A stretch of DNA of 64,000 nucleotides from Methylococcaceae bacterium (GTDB taxonomy: Bacteria; Pseudomonadota; Gammaproteobacteria; Methylococcales; Methylomonadaceae): positions 310,001-374,000 of the forward strand of contig JADKAL010000001.1 in the NCBI GenBank assembly GCA_016715325.1. Direction: 5' to 3'. Positions within the stretch are counted from its first letter, which is position 1. Every line of letters starts with the position of its first letter. Made by a program: the position numbers and the translations under genes. Under the pieces are notes generated by a model. The model was not told the origin of the DNA and did not search any database. It worked only from the letters and a program-made list of their open reading frames with translations. Positions 19,918-30,543 of the stretch are shown here, piece by piece.

Positions 19918-20687
19918 ATCAAGCCTATTTCTTCTTGGCGAAGCGTGAGAACTTCGAAGCCGTGCTCGGTTACTAAAACCGTATGTTCCCATTGAGCGGA
20001 TAAACTGCGGTCTTTAGTAACTGCCGTCCAGCCGTCTCCCAATATTTTGATATGCCGTTTTCCTTGGTTGACCATGGGTTCTATCGTAATGATCATACCG
20101 GCTTCAAGCGTTTCGCCTTCTCCGGCTTTACCATAATGCAAGACATGGGGGTCTTCATGGAAGTTTTTACCGATACCGTGTCCGCAAAACTCGCGGACGA
20201 TCGAATAGCGGTTCGATTCGGCATGTTTTTGGATAGCTTGACCGATATCGCCCAATTTGGCGCCTTGTTTAACCTGTTTAATGCCGATATACATGGCTTC
20301 CTGCGTAATTTTAACAAGTCGCTTGGCATGCGGATTGACTTCGCCGACACAAAACATTTTGCTCGTATCGCCATGATAGCCGTCTTTAATCACAGTAATA
20401 TCGATATTTATGATGTCGCCGTTTTTAAGTTTTTTATCGCAAGGTATGCCGTGGCAAATCGTTTGGTTGATCGACGTGCAGATCGATTTTGGAAATCCTC
20501 TATAGTTTAAGGGCGCGGGAATTGCATCCTGCGTATTGACGATATAGTCGTGGCAAATGGTATTCAATTCGTCCGTCGAAATTCCGGGGACGACATATGG
20601 TTCGATCATCTCCAAAACTTCGGCAGCTAATTTTCCGGCAACACGCATTTTTTCTATTTCGCTTTCGTTTTTGATGATGATACTCAT
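19914..20687 (-). CDS. map: Methionine aminopeptidase, type I
   Basis: 257 aa from the ATG at 20685-20687 (MSIIIKNESEIEKMR); the longer frame upstream lacks homology. Removes the initiator Met. Metal ligands are in NIDITVIKDGYHGDTSKMF (Asp, Asp), GHGIGKNFHEDPHVLHYG (His), ITIEPMVNQG (Glu) and QWEHTVLVTEHG (Glu). It is translationally coupled to glnD by an ATGA overlap and divergent from rpsB, the same neighbourhood as in many gammaproteobacteria. Confidence 0.96.
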   Translation of the reverse strand: MSIIIKNESEIEKMRVAGKLAAEVLEMIEPYVVPGISTDELNTICHDYIVNTQDAIPAPLNYRGFPKSICTSINQTICHGIPCDKKLKNGDIINIDITVIKDGYHGDTSKMFCVGEVNPHAKRLVKITQEAMYIGIKQVKQGAKLGDIGQAIQKHAESNRYSIVREFCGHGIGKNFHEDPHVLHYGKAGEGETLEAGMIITIEPMVNQGKRHIKILGDGWTAVTKDRSLSAQWEHTVLVTEHGFEVLTLRQEEIGLI

Positions 20688-20839
20688 GGGATTTTTAATA
20701 TAAGATATTGATTTTTTATTAGAAGAAGCAGTAGCGTTAATCGGTTGCCCGAGGTGTAAAGAGAAAAGTTTAACAGAGATTGGCTTGTTGTAAAAAAATG
20801 AATATGGTATAAAGACGAGTTGTTTTTGCAACAAATACT

Positions 20840-20966
20840 CACGCCTATCGTCACACTAAGCAGGGTGCCGACTATATTAACGATGTAGTCCGGTTGCTTA
20901 GCGGGATAAGCGGAGGCTCAACCCAACTCGAAACACAGGTTTCGAATACAATCTCAGGAGAAATGA
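20840..20966 (+). promoter_or_regulatory. rpsB leader, structured and possibly autoregulatory
   Basis: The 130 bp before rpsB contain several GC-rich complementary blocks (around GTGCCGAC, GCTTAGCGGGATAAGC and CTCGAAACACAGGTTTCGA) before an AGGAG ribosome-binding site. Ribosomal protein S2 represses its own mRNA in gammaproteobacteria through an rpsB leader, and this could be its equivalent. Assignment is by position and visible stems only. Confidence 0.35.
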
Positions 20967-21710
20967 ATGTCGGCAGTATCTATGCGTCAAATGCTTGAAG
21001 CGGGAGTCCATTTCGGACACCAAACCCGTTATTGGAATCCTAAAATGGCTAACTATCTGTTTGGATCCCGTAACAAAATCCATATTATCAATTTGGAAAA
21101 ATCGCTTCCAATGTTTAACGACGCGTTGAACTATTTAGGTCAAATGTCAGCCAACAAAGGTACAGTCCTTTTTGTCGGTACCAAAAAAGCCGCAAGAAAA
21201 GTGGTTGCCGATGAAGCGGCACGTTGCGGAATGCCTTATGTTAACCATCGTTGGTTAGGCGGCATGTTGACCAATTTTAAAACGATTAAAAAATCGATTT
21301 CCCGTTTGAAAGAACTTGAAGCCATGAAAGCTGACGGAACTTTGTACCAACGTTTCGGAAAAAAAGAAGCGCTGGGCATGGAGCGTGAAATGGAGAAATT
21401 GGAACGCAGCCTAGGCGGTATTAAAGATATGAAAGGCATACCCGATGTGCTTTTCGTTTTGGATGTAGGCTATGAAAAAAATGCCATCAGTGAAGCTAAA
21501 AAGCTCGGCATACCGGTCGTAGGCATTGTTGATTCCAACAACTCGCCTGAAAATATCGATTATATAATTCCCGGCAACGATGATTCGATTAGAGCGGTAA
21601 AACTCTATTGCGAAAACATATCGGCTGTCGTTTTGGATGCAAAATCTGCGGCGTTGGGCCTGTCGGCTAAAGCGGATGATTTTGTGGAAGAATCTGCTGC
21701 AGCGGAATAA
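20967..21710 (+). CDS. rpsB: 30S ribosomal protein S2
   Basis: 247 aa, full length. It begins [27 protein letters not shown] and contains [29 protein letters not shown] and [22 protein letters not shown], all diagnostic of bacterial S2. AGGAG lies 6 bp before the ATG. First gene of the rpsB-tsf-pyrH-frr cluster. Confidence 0.98.
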   Translation: MSAVSMRQMLEAGVHFGHQTRYWNPKMANYLFGSRNKIHIINLEKSLPMFNDALNYLGQMSANKGTVLFVGTKKAARKVVADEAARCGMPYVNHRWLGGMLTNFKTIKKSISRLKELEAMKADGTLYQRFGKKEALGMEREMEKLERSLGGIKDMKGIPDVLFVLDVGYEKNAISEAKKLGIPVVGIVDSNNSPENIDYIIPGNDDSIRAVKLYCENISAVVLDAKSAALGLSAKADDFVEESAAAE

Positions 21711-21729
21711 AGTTAAAACGACCAGGAAT

Positions 21730-21759
21730 TTAACCGCCTGTGTTTTTACAGGCGGTTAA
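21730..21759 (+). terminator. Hairpin between rpsB and tsf (first)
   Basis: Perfect 12-bp stem TTAACCGCCTGT with its complement around a short T-rich loop, 20 bp after the rpsB stop. Probably an attenuating terminator that lets rpsB exceed tsf. Confidence 0.65.
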
Positions 21760-21776
21760 TTAACAGAATTTTGTTC

Positions 21777-21805
21777 AAAAACGCCTCCTTATGGGGGCGT
21801 TTTTA
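21777..21805 (+). terminator. Hairpin between rpsB and tsf (second)
   Basis: A 12-bp stem (AAAAACGCCTCC with GGGGGCGTTTTT, one G-U pair) and a 4-nt loop, ending in T residues: a classic intrinsic terminator. It lies 17 bp after the first hairpin and 29 bp before the tsf start. Confidence 0.7.
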
Positions 21806-21833
21806 TAGTGATGTACAACGAGAGATAACGAAA

Positions 21834-22721
21834 ATGAGCGATACAATCAGTGCAGCAATGGTTAAGGAATTACGTGAAAGGACGAGTTCCGGCATGATGG
21901 AGTGCAAAAAAGCCTTGGTGGAAGCCAATGGTGATATGGAACTGGCTATTGAAAACATGCGCAAATCCGGTCTGGCGAAAGCCGACAAAAAATCGGGCCG
22001 TATAGCAGCCGAAGGGATAATCGGCGTAAAAGTGAGCGATGACGGCAAAACCGTAGCGATGGTTGATGTCAATTGCGAAACCGACTTCGTGGCAAAAGCC
22101 GATGATTTCGTGAGCTTTGTCAAAAATATAACTACTGCAATCTTAAACGGAAACGTTACATCGAATGACGATTTGCTATCTTTAAAATTAGCGGATGGCC
22201 AAACAGCGGATGAAACCCGTCGAAACTTGATTGCTAAACTGGGTGAAAACATTACCGTACGACGCTTTCAAAAATACCATACCGAAAGCGGTGGTGCAGC
22301 TTGTTATTTGCATGGCAACAAAATCGGCGTGATTGTAGAGTTGTCTGCGGCAAATCCTGAGCTTGGAAAAGACATTGCCATGCATATTGCCGCCAGTAAG
22401 CCAATTTGTGTTTCAGAAGACCAAGTGTCTCCAGAAGTTATCGAAAAAGAAAAAGAAATATTTAGAGCTCAAGCAGCAGAAAGCGGTAAACCTGCCGATA
22501 TTATCGAAAAAATGATCGTCGGAAGAATAAGTAAATTCTTTGCTGAAGTCACGTTGCTCGGTCAACCCTTTATCAAAGATGACAAGTTAACTGTAGGTAA
22601 ACTTGCTGCCTCTAAGGCTAATAGCGTTGTCGCGTTTACTCGCTTTGAAGTGGGTGAGGGCATTGAAAAGAAAGAAGAAAACTTTGCCGAAGAAGTAATG
22701 GCGCAAGTCAGAGCCAGCTAA
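21834..22721 (+). CDS. tsf: Elongation factor Ts
   Basis: 295 aa from the ATG at 21834 (MSDTISAAMVKELRERTSSGMMECKKALVEANGDMELAIE); the upstream in-frame ATG at 21771 lies in the terminator hairpins and is rejected. Nucleotide exchange factor for EF-Tu. The core motif VAMVDVNCETDFVAKADDF (EF-Tu contact) is present, as is the C-terminal coiled region. Length matches the family. Confidence 0.97.
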   Translation: MSDTISAAMVKELRERTSSGMMECKKALVEANGDMELAIENMRKSGLAKADKKSGRIAAEGIIGVKVSDDGKTVAMVDVNCETDFVAKADDFVSFVKNITTAILNGNVTSNDDLLSLKLADGQTADETRRNLIAKLGENITVRRFQKYHTESGGAACYLHGNKIGVIVELSAANPELGKDIAMHIAASKPICVSEDQVSPEVIEKEKEIFRAQAAESGKPADIIEKMIVGRISKFFAEVTLLGQPFIKDDKLTVGKLAASKANSVVAFTRFEVGEGIEKKEENFAEEVMAQVRAS

Positions 22722-22785
22722 AATAAAGCGAAGTTGATGACGCCGGTTAAATGCTGTTAAACCCTAAAACTCCACCTTTTTTGCT

Positions 22786-23508
22786 ATGACAAACTTAATT
22801 TGCCAACGAATTTTGCTGAAATTAAGCGGTGAAGCGTTGATGAGTGAATCGGGCGGTAGTATTGATGCCGATATACTCAAGCGCTTAGCGCTAGAAATTA
22901 TCGAATTGTGCGGCATGGGAATTCAAGTGGGCTTGGTTATCGGGGGCGGCAATATATTGCGCGGCGCCCAAAAAGCCTCTGAAGGTTTAGATCGCGTGAC
23001 CGGCGACCAGATGGGCATGTTGGCAACCGTGATCAACGCGCTTGCAATGCAAGATGCGCTTGAGCATCTGGGTCAACAAGTCCGGGTGATGTCGGCGTTG
23101 AAAATCAACCAAGTCTGTGAGGATTATATTCGCCGACGAGCTGTACGTCATTTGGAAAAAGGACGCGTGGTAATTTTTGCCGCCGGTACGGGAAATCCGT
23201 TTTTTACGACAGATTCCGCAGCGAGTTTAAGGGCCATTGAAATCAATGCTGAACTCATGATCAAGGCTACTAAAGTTAAAGGCGTTTATTCAGCCGATCC
23301 TGAAAAAGTAAAAGATGCGATATTTTATCCGCGTTTAACTTATGATGAAGCGTTGGATCAACGTTTGAATGTGATGGATACAACGGCTTTGGTGTTATGC
23401 AGGGATAATAACGTACCGATGCGGGTTATGAATATTTTTGAAAAAGGCGCGGTTAAAAGACTGATGCTAGGTGAAGAAATCGGCTCTCTAATAGAGCGAG
23501 GAAAATAA
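22786..23508 (+). CDS. pyrH: UMP kinase
   Basis: 240 aa, full length. Phosphorylates UMP to UDP. Amino-acid-kinase fold motifs: [48 protein letters not shown] and [19 protein letters not shown]. It ends 1 bp before the frr start, so the two genes are cotranscribed. Confidence 0.97.
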   Translation: MTNLICQRILLKLSGEALMSESGGSIDADILKRLALEIIELCGMGIQVGLVIGGGNILRGAQKASEGLDRVTGDQMGMLATVINALAMQDALEHLGQQVRVMSALKINQVCEDYIRRRAVRHLEKGRVVIFAAGTGNPFFTTDSAASLRAIEINAELMIKATKVKGVYSADPEKVKDAIFYPRLTYDEALDQRLNVMDTTALVLCRDNNVPMRVMNIFEKGAVKRLMLGEEIGSLIERGK

Positions 23509-23509
23509 C

Positions 23510-24069
23510 ATGATAAGCGATATTCAACAGCAAGCCGCAACTCGAATGGGAAAAAGTATTGAGGCCTTGAAGCATGAGTTTTCTAAAATTCGTACGGGCC
23601 GCGCCCATCCTAGTTTGCTCGATCAAATTAGTGTTCCTTATTACGGTAACGAATCGACATTATCTCAAGTCGCTAATATTGCGGTAGAGGATGCGAGGAC
23701 CTTGACCATAACGCCTTGGGAAAAAAATATGGGTTCAAGCAATAGAAAAAGCCATATTGAAGTCCGATTTGGGGTTGAATCCGAATGCGAACGGAATGGT
23801 CATCCGGATTCCTTTGCCGCCGTTAACTGAAGAACGCCGTCGTAGCTTGGTCAAAGTCGTCAAGAATGAAGCTGAAAACGGACGGGTAGCGATCAGAAAC
23901 ATACGTCGCGATGCGAATACGGAAATTAAAGACGCTTTGAAAGAAAAGCTTATTTCTGAAGACGAAGCCAGAGGTGCGGAAGAGAAAATTCCAAAAAACG
24001 ACCGATCAGTACATCAAAGAAGTAGAGAAGTTGCTCGAAGAAAAAGAAGCCGATTTATTGTCGATGTAA
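23510..24069 (+). CDS. frr: Ribosome recycling factor, with two frameshifts in this sequence
   Basis: Three frames join to a 185-aa protein, the exact family length. Part one starts [40 protein letters not shown]. One extra G in ATGGGTT (near 23729) moves to the frame with [27 protein letters not shown]. One extra C near 23992 moves to [24 protein letters not shown] and the TAA at 24067. frr is essential and single copy, so two frameshifts almost certainly mean base-calling errors. It splits post-termination ribosomes with EF-G. Confidence 0.93.
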
Positions 24070-24079
24070 GGCGTACATA

Positions 24080-24847
24080 ATGACTGACGTTGACAATTCC
24101 GGTTTATTGGCTGAAAACGATGTGCCGCGGCACATTGCGATAATCATGGACGGAAACGGCAGGTGGGCGCAAAAAAGATACTTACCCCGTGCATTCGGAC
24201 ATCGAGCTGGTGTTAAAACAGTCAGAAAAATCGTAGAACATTGCGCTAAACATGGCGTTGAAGTCCTCACTTTATTTGCATTCAGTAGTGAAAATTGGCG
24301 TCGACCCAAAGACGAAGTTTCCTTGTTGATGACATTATTCGGCGAGACTTTGCAAAGAGAAATCAACACGCTCGATAAAAACGGAATCCGTTTGCGTTTT
24401 ATTGGCGATAGGTCGGCGTTTCCAACGGTTTTGCAGAACAAGATGCAAGAGGGAGAAGCCCAGACAAAAGATAATAAGGCTTTGACATTAGTGATTGCCG
24501 CTAATTACGGTGGACACTGGGATATTTGCACGGCTTTTCAAAAGATTATCGACAAAATGTCTACCGGTGAGCTGGGTCAACAAGCGATAAGTCCGCAACT
24601 CATAAAAGATCACTTATCGACTTCCGATTTACCCGACCCCGATCTTTTTATCAGAACGGGCGGGGAAGAACGGGTCAGTAATTTTTTATTGTGGCAATTG
24701 GCTTATACAGAGTTTTACTTCACTCCCACCTTATGGCCCGATTTCGACGAAAGCTCGCTTGACGACGCCATCGCCAGCTTTAAGAGCCGTCAGCGGCGTT
24801 TTGGTCATACAAGCGACCAAATAATAAATAAAACAGCATCATTTTAA
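24080..24847 (+). CDS. uppS: Undecaprenyl diphosphate synthase
   Basis: 255 aa. Cis-prenyltransferase making the C55 carrier lipid for cell-wall synthesis. Motifs: HIAIIMDGNGRWAQKR (catalytic Asp), GHRAGVKTVRKIVEHC, LTLFAFSSENWRRP, and RTGGEERVSNFLLWQLAYTEFYFTPTLWPDF. The usual RTGGEHRISNF has a Gln/His-to-Glu-type variation here (EERVSNF), which I note but do not consider disabling. Ten bases after frr; same operon. Confidence 0.96.
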   Translation: MTDVDNSGLLAENDVPRHIAIIMDGNGRWAQKRYLPRAFGHRAGVKTVRKIVEHCAKHGVEVLTLFAFSSENWRRPKDEVSLLMTLFGETLQREINTLDKNGIRLRFIGDRSAFPTVLQNKMQEGEAQTKDNKALTLVIAANYGGHWDICTAFQKIIDKMSTGELGQQAISPQLIKDHLSTSDLPDPDLFIRTGGEERVSNFLLWQLAYTEFYFTPTLWPDFDESSLDDAIASFKSRQRRFGHTSDQIINKTASF

Positions 24848-24866
24848 CCTTAACTCACCATAATCA

Positions 24867-25844
24867 ATGTTACGAGAGCGAGTAATTACGGCAATTGTAT
24901 TGGCATCACTGGTCGTTGTGGCCGTATTTCAATTGCCAACCGATTTATTTTCTTTAATCTTCGGACTGATAATCCTGCTGGCAGCATGGGAATGGAGCCA
25001 TCTGGTCGGGATTACCGAGCCTTCCAAAAAATATTTATTCCTGTTAGCGTTGGTTGTGCCTATGCTATGGATACATTTTTGGACTCAATTTCTTGAGGCG
25101 TTTCAATATCTAAACGAATCTGCGCAACAGGTTCTTTATCAGCAGGCTAAAAAATCAGGCTGGAGCACCCTAAGCAATTTCATGGATACAGTTAATGTTC
25201 CTGACGTAAGATACTATTCCGGCGCATTAGAATGGCTCGTGATTCCGCCTGTCATTTTTTGGGTTTTGGTGATGATACTGATCAAACACACACCCAGCGG
25301 CGTATTAAATCTAGAATTGTCGCTAAAACAAAAAAAATGGCTAGGTGGGTTTGTTTTAGTGTTGTCTTGGATGTTCTTAGTTCGACTTAGAGTTTTATAC
25401 GGTCCTGAAATGACCATGTATCTATTGGTACTGATCTGGGTGGCCGATATTTCAGCCTATTTTGTCGGTAAAAAATTCGGTAAGAGCAAGCTAGCTCCCG
25501 AAATCAGCCCAGGAAAAACCCTCGCCGGATTTTACGGTGCATTGCTCTCCGGAGTCGTCTGTGGAATCGCGCTCTGTTTGCTTTATGGATTTCCTCTAAT
25601 GAATGCCACTGATTTCATCTTGCTTTCAGTGCTGACCGTATTAATTTCAGTGTACGGGGATTTATTCTTTAGCGTAGTCAAACGTCAAAGCGGTGTTAAA
25701 GAAAGCGGTTCAATTTTACCGGGACATGGCGGAATTCTTGATCGAATAGACAGCATGATTGCTGCGGTGCCATTTTTTTATGCCGGAATTTATCTAATTT
25801 ATCGAATGATTGAAAATGCGCAGTCGACCGGAGTAGTTGAATGA
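24867..25844 (+). CDS. cdsA: Phosphatidate cytidylyltransferase
   Basis: 325 aa, about 40 residues longer than many CdsA proteins because of an insertion around residues 70-115 ([27 protein letters not shown] onward). It has multiple membrane helices and the C-terminal signature [32 protein letters not shown]. It makes CDP-diacylglycerol for phospholipid synthesis. It overlaps dxr by an ATGA-type junction. Confidence 0.95.
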   Translation: MLRERVITAIVLASLVVVAVFQLPTDLFSLIFGLIILLAAWEWSHLVGITEPSKKYLFLLALVVPMLWIHFWTQFLEAFQYLNESAQQVLYQQAKKSGWSTLSNFMDTVNVPDVRYYSGALEWLVIPPVIFWVLVMILIKHTPSGVLNLELSLKQKKWLGGFVLVLSWMFLVRLRVLYGPEMTMYLLVLIWVADISAYFVGKKFGKSKLAPEISPGKTLAGFYGALLSGVVCGIALCLLYGFPLMNATDFILLSVLTVLISVYGDLFFSVVKRQSGVKESGSILPGHGGILDRIDSMIAAVPFFYAGIYLIYRMIENAQSTGVVE

Positions 25845-27025
25845 AAGGCTTGTGCATTCTCGGCGCAACGGGTTCTATCGGCGTTAGCACATTGGACGTT
25901 GCCGCGCGACACCCCCATTTATACAAGGTTGTTGCCTTAACGGCGAATTCAAATATTGATGTCTTATTCGATCAATGTTTGGCACATCAGCCTCAGTACG
26001 CAGTTGTTGCAGACGAAAGTAAGGCCCAGGAATTCAAGAATAAAATTGCGTCATCTACGGTTTCCGATATTAAAGTTTTATCGGGAGCTAAAGCTTTAGA
26101 AGAAGTTGCAACGCTCGATGAAGTGGATTCGGTCATGGCTGCGATTGTCGGAGCGGCAGGTTTGTTGCCGACCCTAGCGGCGGCCAAAGCAGGAAAGACA
26201 GTATTGCTGGCAAATAAAGAAGCGCTGGTTATGTCCGGTGATATTTTCATGAGCGCTGTTTCCGAATCCGGGGCGCATTTACTGCCCATCGATAGCGAAC
26301 ATAACGCGATATTCCAGTGTATGCCAGCGCACTATGAAACCGGAACGGACGGCAAACAAGTTAGAAGAATATTATTGACTGCTTCAGGCGGGCCTTTTAG
26401 AGAAATGCCGATTGAAAAGATGGTCGATGTAACGCCGGAACAGGCGGTGGCTCATCCAAACTGGGATATGGGCAAAAAAATCTCAGTCGATTCGGCTACG
26501 ATGATGAACAAAGGGCTGGAAATGATTGAAGCTTGTTTGTTATTTAATATGTCGCCCGATCAAATACAAGTAGTCATTCATCCGCAGAGCGTCATTCATT
26601 CAATGGTCGATTACGTTGACGGTACCGTACTGGCGCAAATGGGTAATCCCGATATGCGAATCCCTATCGCACATGCGATGGCATGGCCGGAACGGTTTGA
26701 ATCCGGCGCTAAGCCGCTTAATATTTTCGATGTTAAACGGATGGATTTTGAGGAACCGAATTTAGAACGTTTCCCCTGTTTACGATTGGCTTATAAAGCA
26801 ATCAATGCCGGCGGAACAATGCCGACCGTATTGAATGCCGCGAATGAAATCGCTGTGGAAGCCTTTTTGAATCGTGAAATAAAATTTACCGACATACCCG
26901 TTATTATCGAAAAAGCTATGGATTCCGTTCCGGTCTTTTCGGCTGGTAATCTGGAAGTTATCCTTGAGCATGACGGTAAAGCCAGAGAAACCGCTAAACA
27001 CATCATTGCAGAGCTTAATTACTGA
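25841..27025 (+). CDS. dxr: 1-deoxy-D-xylulose 5-phosphate reductoisomerase
   Basis: 394 aa. Second step of the MEP isoprenoid pathway, feeding uppS in the same operon. NADPH motif [14 protein letters not shown] at the N-terminus, [23 protein letters not shown] (metal-binding Asp/Glu), [36 protein letters not shown], and [22 protein letters not shown]. Intact. Overlaps cdsA by 4 bp and rseP by 1 bp. Confidence 0.97.
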   Translation: MKGLCILGATGSIGVSTLDVAARHPHLYKVVALTANSNIDVLFDQCLAHQPQYAVVADESKAQEFKNKIASSTVSDIKVLSGAKALEEVATLDEVDSVMAAIVGAAGLLPTLAAAKAGKTVLLANKEALVMSGDIFMSAVSESGAHLLPIDSEHNAIFQCMPAHYETGTDGKQVRRILLTASGGPFREMPIEKMVDVTPEQAVAHPNWDMGKKISVDSATMMNKGLEMIEACLLFNMSPDQIQVVIHPQSVIHSMVDYVDGTVLAQMGNPDMRIPIAHAMAWPERFESGAKPLNIFDVKRMDFEEPNLERFPCLRLAYKAINAGGTMPTVLNAANEIAVEAFLNREIKFTDIPVIIEKAMDSVPVFSAGNLEVILEHDGKARETAKHIIAELNY

Positions 27026-28386
27026 TGGATTTTTTACATACGCTGTTTTTTTTCATCATAGCAATCGGCATACTGATTTCGTTTCATGAATTCGGTCATT
27101 TCTGGGTTGCACGGAAAACGGGCGTTAAAGTTCTCAGATTTTCAGTCGGTTTCGGGAAAGTGCTATGGTCTAAGCAGAAAACTCCGAACGACACCGAATA
27201 TGTAATATCGGCCGTTCCATTAGGCGGCTATGTAAAAATGGTCGATGAAAGGGAAGGGGAGGTCAAAGCGGAAGATTTACCCTTTGCCTTTAACCGCCAA
27301 TCGATAGGGGTGAGAACGGCAATCGTAGCAGCCGGACCGTTATTTAACTTAATGCTCGCTATTATGTTGTTTTGGGTGGCTTTGGTTGTCGGTGAAACAG
27401 GTTTAAAACCGATACTCGGTGAGATAAAACCTGGAACGCTGGCTGCTACGGCGGGTTTTGCCGAAGGCGACGAAATCCTTGCCGTGAATTCAAAAGAAAC
27501 AAAAACGTGGACGGAAGCCATGAGTGCTCTGATAACGTTTGCAATGGACGGCGAGTCTAAAGTCGCTATCAAAGTAAAAACAGTAACAGGCGAGCAGTTA
27601 GACAAAACGATCAATATTAGCGAAAGCGATAGAGAAGATTCTGAAAAACTATACGATCATTTAGGTTTTACGCCTTGGTCTCCCAAGCTTAAACCGATAA
27701 TTAACGAAGTGCTTCCCGATAGCGCTGCATTAGCCGCAGGACTAAAAAAAGACGATCTGATCGTAAGTGCCGACGGCAATCCCATATCGGATTGGTTGCA
27801 ATGGGTTGAATATGTTAAACAGCGTCCCGAGATAGCCATTAAATTGGCTGTGGAGCGTCAAGGCGTACCGTTAAACATTATAATCACGCCGAAAAGCGTT
27901 CAAGCGGGCGAAAAAGCTGAAGGTAAAATAGGCGCTTCCGTTTATATGCCGGAAGGATTATTGAAATCAATGACTGTTGAATACTCCTTACCGCCGCTCG
28001 AAGCGGTACCGGCTGCATTTAAAACAACTTACGACTATTCGGTTATTACTTTGCGGATGATGGGCAAAATGCTTGTCGGAAAAGCGTCCGTCAAGAACTT
28101 GAGCGGGCCGATCAGTATTGCTCAGATTGCCGGACAATCGGCGAATATGGGCTTTGTGTATTTTATTAAGTTCATGGGACTAGTCAGTGTGAGTCTCGGC
28201 ATATTAAATTTGCTTCCAGTCCCTGTTCTGGATGGCGGTCATCTTATGTTTTTCGGTATCGAAGCCATTAAAGGGAGCCCTGTTTCCGAAAAAGCACAGA
28301 TTTTCTTTCAGCAAATAGGAATGGCGCTCCTATTATTGCTTATGGTTACGGCTATGGTTGTCGATGTTCAACGATTAATCCATTGA
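27025..28386 (+). CDS. rseP: Site-2 intramembrane protease RseP
   Basis: 453 aa. Zinc protease that releases sigma-E by cutting RseA in the membrane. HEFGHF (about residues 21-26) gives the HExxH site, GGYVKM follows, two PDZ domains lie in the periplasmic part (about 115-300), and the second metal site is NLLPVPVLDGGHLMF (L-D-G). Its start overlaps the dxr stop (TGATG). The gene usually next in gammaproteobacteria, bamA, is not here. Confidence 0.96.
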   Translation: MDFLHTLFFFIIAIGILISFHEFGHFWVARKTGVKVLRFSVGFGKVLWSKQKTPNDTEYVISAVPLGGYVKMVDEREGEVKAEDLPFAFNRQSIGVRTAIVAAGPLFNLMLAIMLFWVALVVGETGLKPILGEIKPGTLAATAGFAEGDEILAVNSKETKTWTEAMSALITFAMDGESKVAIKVKTVTGEQLDKTINISESDREDSEKLYDHLGFTPWSPKLKPIINEVLPDSAALAAGLKKDDLIVSADGNPISDWLQWVEYVKQRPEIAIKLAVERQGVPLNIIITPKSVQAGEKAEGKIGASVYMPEGLLKSMTVEYSLPPLEAVPAAFKTTYDYSVITLRMMGKMLVGKASVKNLSGPISIAQIAGQSANMGFVYFIKFMGLVSVSLGILNLLPVPVLDGGHLMFFGIEAIKGSPVSEKAQIFFQQIGMALLLLLMVTAMVVDVQRLIH

Positions 28387-28480
28387 TGGGATTCATTCAA
28401 TTTATTTCTTGAACCAAATTCAACCGAATAACTCCTAACGCTGAACAACGTTTTCTAAATTCCTTACAATCGAGACTCTT

Positions 28481-29197
28481 ATGAAAAAATTTACCCGATT
28501 TTCCGGTTTAATGTTTGCTCTCTATCTTCCTTTTATCTTTGCGGACGATGCTGCCATTAAAAAAGCGTTAGAAAAGTCCATGCCGACCGCTGTCGTAGAA
28601 TCAATTAAACCTTCAGAAATCAAAGGGCTTAATGAGGTCGTCTTAGGTTCAAGTATCTATTACGTTTCCGATGACGGTAAATATTTATTAGAAGGCCGAA
28701 TGATCGATATGGAAAATCGCGTCGATTTGACCAATCAAAAGTTGGGAGGAATACGCAAACTAGCTTTGGATAAGTTGGGTCCCGATAAAATGATTACCTT
28801 CAAAGCTAAAAATGAAAAGTACAAGGTCTTTATTTTCACGGACATCGATTGCGGATATTGCCGAAAATTACATTCTGAAATCGACCAATATTTAGCGGAA
28901 GGCATTTCGATCAACTATTTGTTTTTCCCAAGAGCCGGTAAAGGTTCCGAGTCCTATTACAAAGCTGTTTCGGTATGGTGTGCTAAAGACCGTAATGCCG
29001 CGCTGACAGCCGCCAAAAAAGACCAGAAACTAGATAATAAAAGTTGTGAAAATCCTGTCGACAACCATATGAAACTTGCTGAAGGCTTCGATGTAAAAGG
29101 CACCCCAATGATTGTTACCGATCACGGTAATATCTTTCCAGGCTATTTACCGCCCAAAGAACTTCTAAAAGCACTACAAACCGAAAAAATAATGTAA
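28481..29197 (+). CDS. dsbC: Thiol:disulfide interchange protein DsbC-like
   Basis: 238 aa with a signal peptide (MKKFTRFSGLMFALYLPFIFA). It has an N-terminal dimerisation domain of about 60 residues, then a thioredoxin-like domain with FTDIDCGYCRKLHSEID (catalytic CGYC). Conserved cis-Pro segment GTPMIVTDHGNIFPGYLPPKEL near the end. A second Cys pair (WCAKDRNA ... SCENP) matches the structural disulfide of DsbC. It isomerises wrong disulfides in the periplasm. It stands alone after rseP with its own terminator. Confidence 0.92.
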   Translation: MKKFTRFSGLMFALYLPFIFADDAAIKKALEKSMPTAVVESIKPSEIKGLNEVVLGSSIYYVSDDGKYLLEGRMIDMENRVDLTNQKLGGIRKLALDKLGPDKMITFKAKNEKYKVFIFTDIDCGYCRKLHSEIDQYLAEGISINYLFFPRAGKGSESYYKAVSVWCAKDRNAALTAAKKDQKLDNKSCENPVDNHMKLAEGFDVKGTPMIVTDHGNIFPGYLPPKELLKALQTEKIM

Positions 29198-29244
29198 AAA
29201 AGAGTCTTTCGAAGTTTCCGAACTTGTTATTTGGTTCAGCAAAT

Positions 29245-29271
29245 AAAAGGGGTATGTTTTATACCCCTTTT
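29245..29271 (+). terminator. Intrinsic terminator of dsbC
   Basis: Perfect 11-bp stem AAAAGGGGTAT with its complement, 5-nt loop and T-rich 3' arm, about 48 bp after the dsbC stop. Confidence 0.8.
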
Positions 29272-29389
29272 GCTTATACATCGTACACAAAAAAATCGAT
29301 ATCGACTCCCCAGGGAGGAAGAATGGTTTTACTCACCCCTTCCAAGACAAAGAGTTACATTGATAGTTTTAAATTTTTAATTGCCCTGA

Positions 29390-30435
29390 TCAACAAAACA
29401 ATACCGTCCAGCCGCTTTTGGCCTGATCTTTGGTATAAGACACGCCATGATATTTAATGCCGTCAGGATTGAGCAAGGTAATAATACCGCCGCTGTTTCC
29501 TAACTGTGCGCCAAGTCCATCCAGTTTTACGACACCCGTCGTGCCTGGATTAAGTAACAAACTGCTGATTACCGACCGGTTTTATTTTTATCCGCGATAA
29601 ACCAACCTGACAAATCAACAATATTCGGAGATCGATTAATCAGGGTGACTGTTTCAATGCCAGGATCGTCACCTTCAGGGTTGACCAGTGCTGCAATAAT
29701 TTGGATGACAGATTCAATTTTAGGCGGCTTAATTTCATCGCACTCAGGCAATCGATGACCTGTTCGGTCGTCTGTATGCCAACATTGCGATTGAAATGCC
29801 AGAAATACGGCTACCCACTGTTCCGGCCAAACTTCGGTGCCAATGCCGGCATCGACCTTTTCAATACTCGGAAAATGAAATAATAGGCCTCCGTCTTGCC
29901 ATACGCCATCATCGTTGATGTACTTTCCTACATTGGCTTGATTCATGTGGATATCATGAATGCCATTACCGGGTTTAAAGCCAAAATATTTGTCTTTTAT
30001 ATTGTCCTCCGGTCCCCAGCGTTCGCCGAAAGCATAAATGCTGGCGTGCTCGTCGCCGATGGCACGTTGTACATAAGCATCTATTTTTTCGTTAAGATCG
30101 TTGTCCGGCCCGGGAATATTGTGCGGCAATGGCCGCATCTTTTTGGGGTCAAACAGATTGCCGCGGATGTAATCGAGCGCCATTTTATTCGGCTCACTTT
30201 GCAATGAGGTAAAACCCGCATCCAGGCTAACCAAGTTCTCTAGTATAGGATGCTGGAAATCATCGATAATCAAATATAACAGCTCCGACGGAGATAGATT
30301 GGACTTTACATTAATAGCAATCCGGTAATCAGTTGTATCGTCGATCAGATGGACTTCATAATGCGGACTTGCCCCTTGCCCAATAATTTTATTGATGGCT
30401 TTGCCTTTTAGAACGCCGTATTGTTTGAGTGCCAT
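29390..30435 (-). CDS. DUF2278 (YukJ-like) protein with C-terminal lamin-tail-like domain, frameshifted
   Basis: The first frame gives 288 aa (MALKQYGVLKGKAINK ... WFIADKNKTGR, stop at 29569). The adjacent frame continues coherently as RSVISSLLLNPGTTGVVKLDG to GWTVLFC and a stop at 29390. The N-terminal 220 residues match my recollection of DUF2278/YukJ: YGVLKGK start, a GIHDIHMNQ motif, and DGGLLFHFPS. The C-terminal segment ETVTLINRSPNIVDLSGWFIADK plus the continuation is a lamin-tail-type beta sandwich, a common partner. One base appears missing near 29575. Function is unknown; the position next to a GH13 amylase gives no clear clue. Confidence 0.72.
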
Positions 30436-30543
30436 AAAACGCCTCCTGGATCAGGTTATTGATGTTTACGTTTCGGTTTCAAGTGAGAATACCTTGCCGA
30501 TAAGTAACCGGAATAAGAACTACAACTAACAATAACGCGTTTT

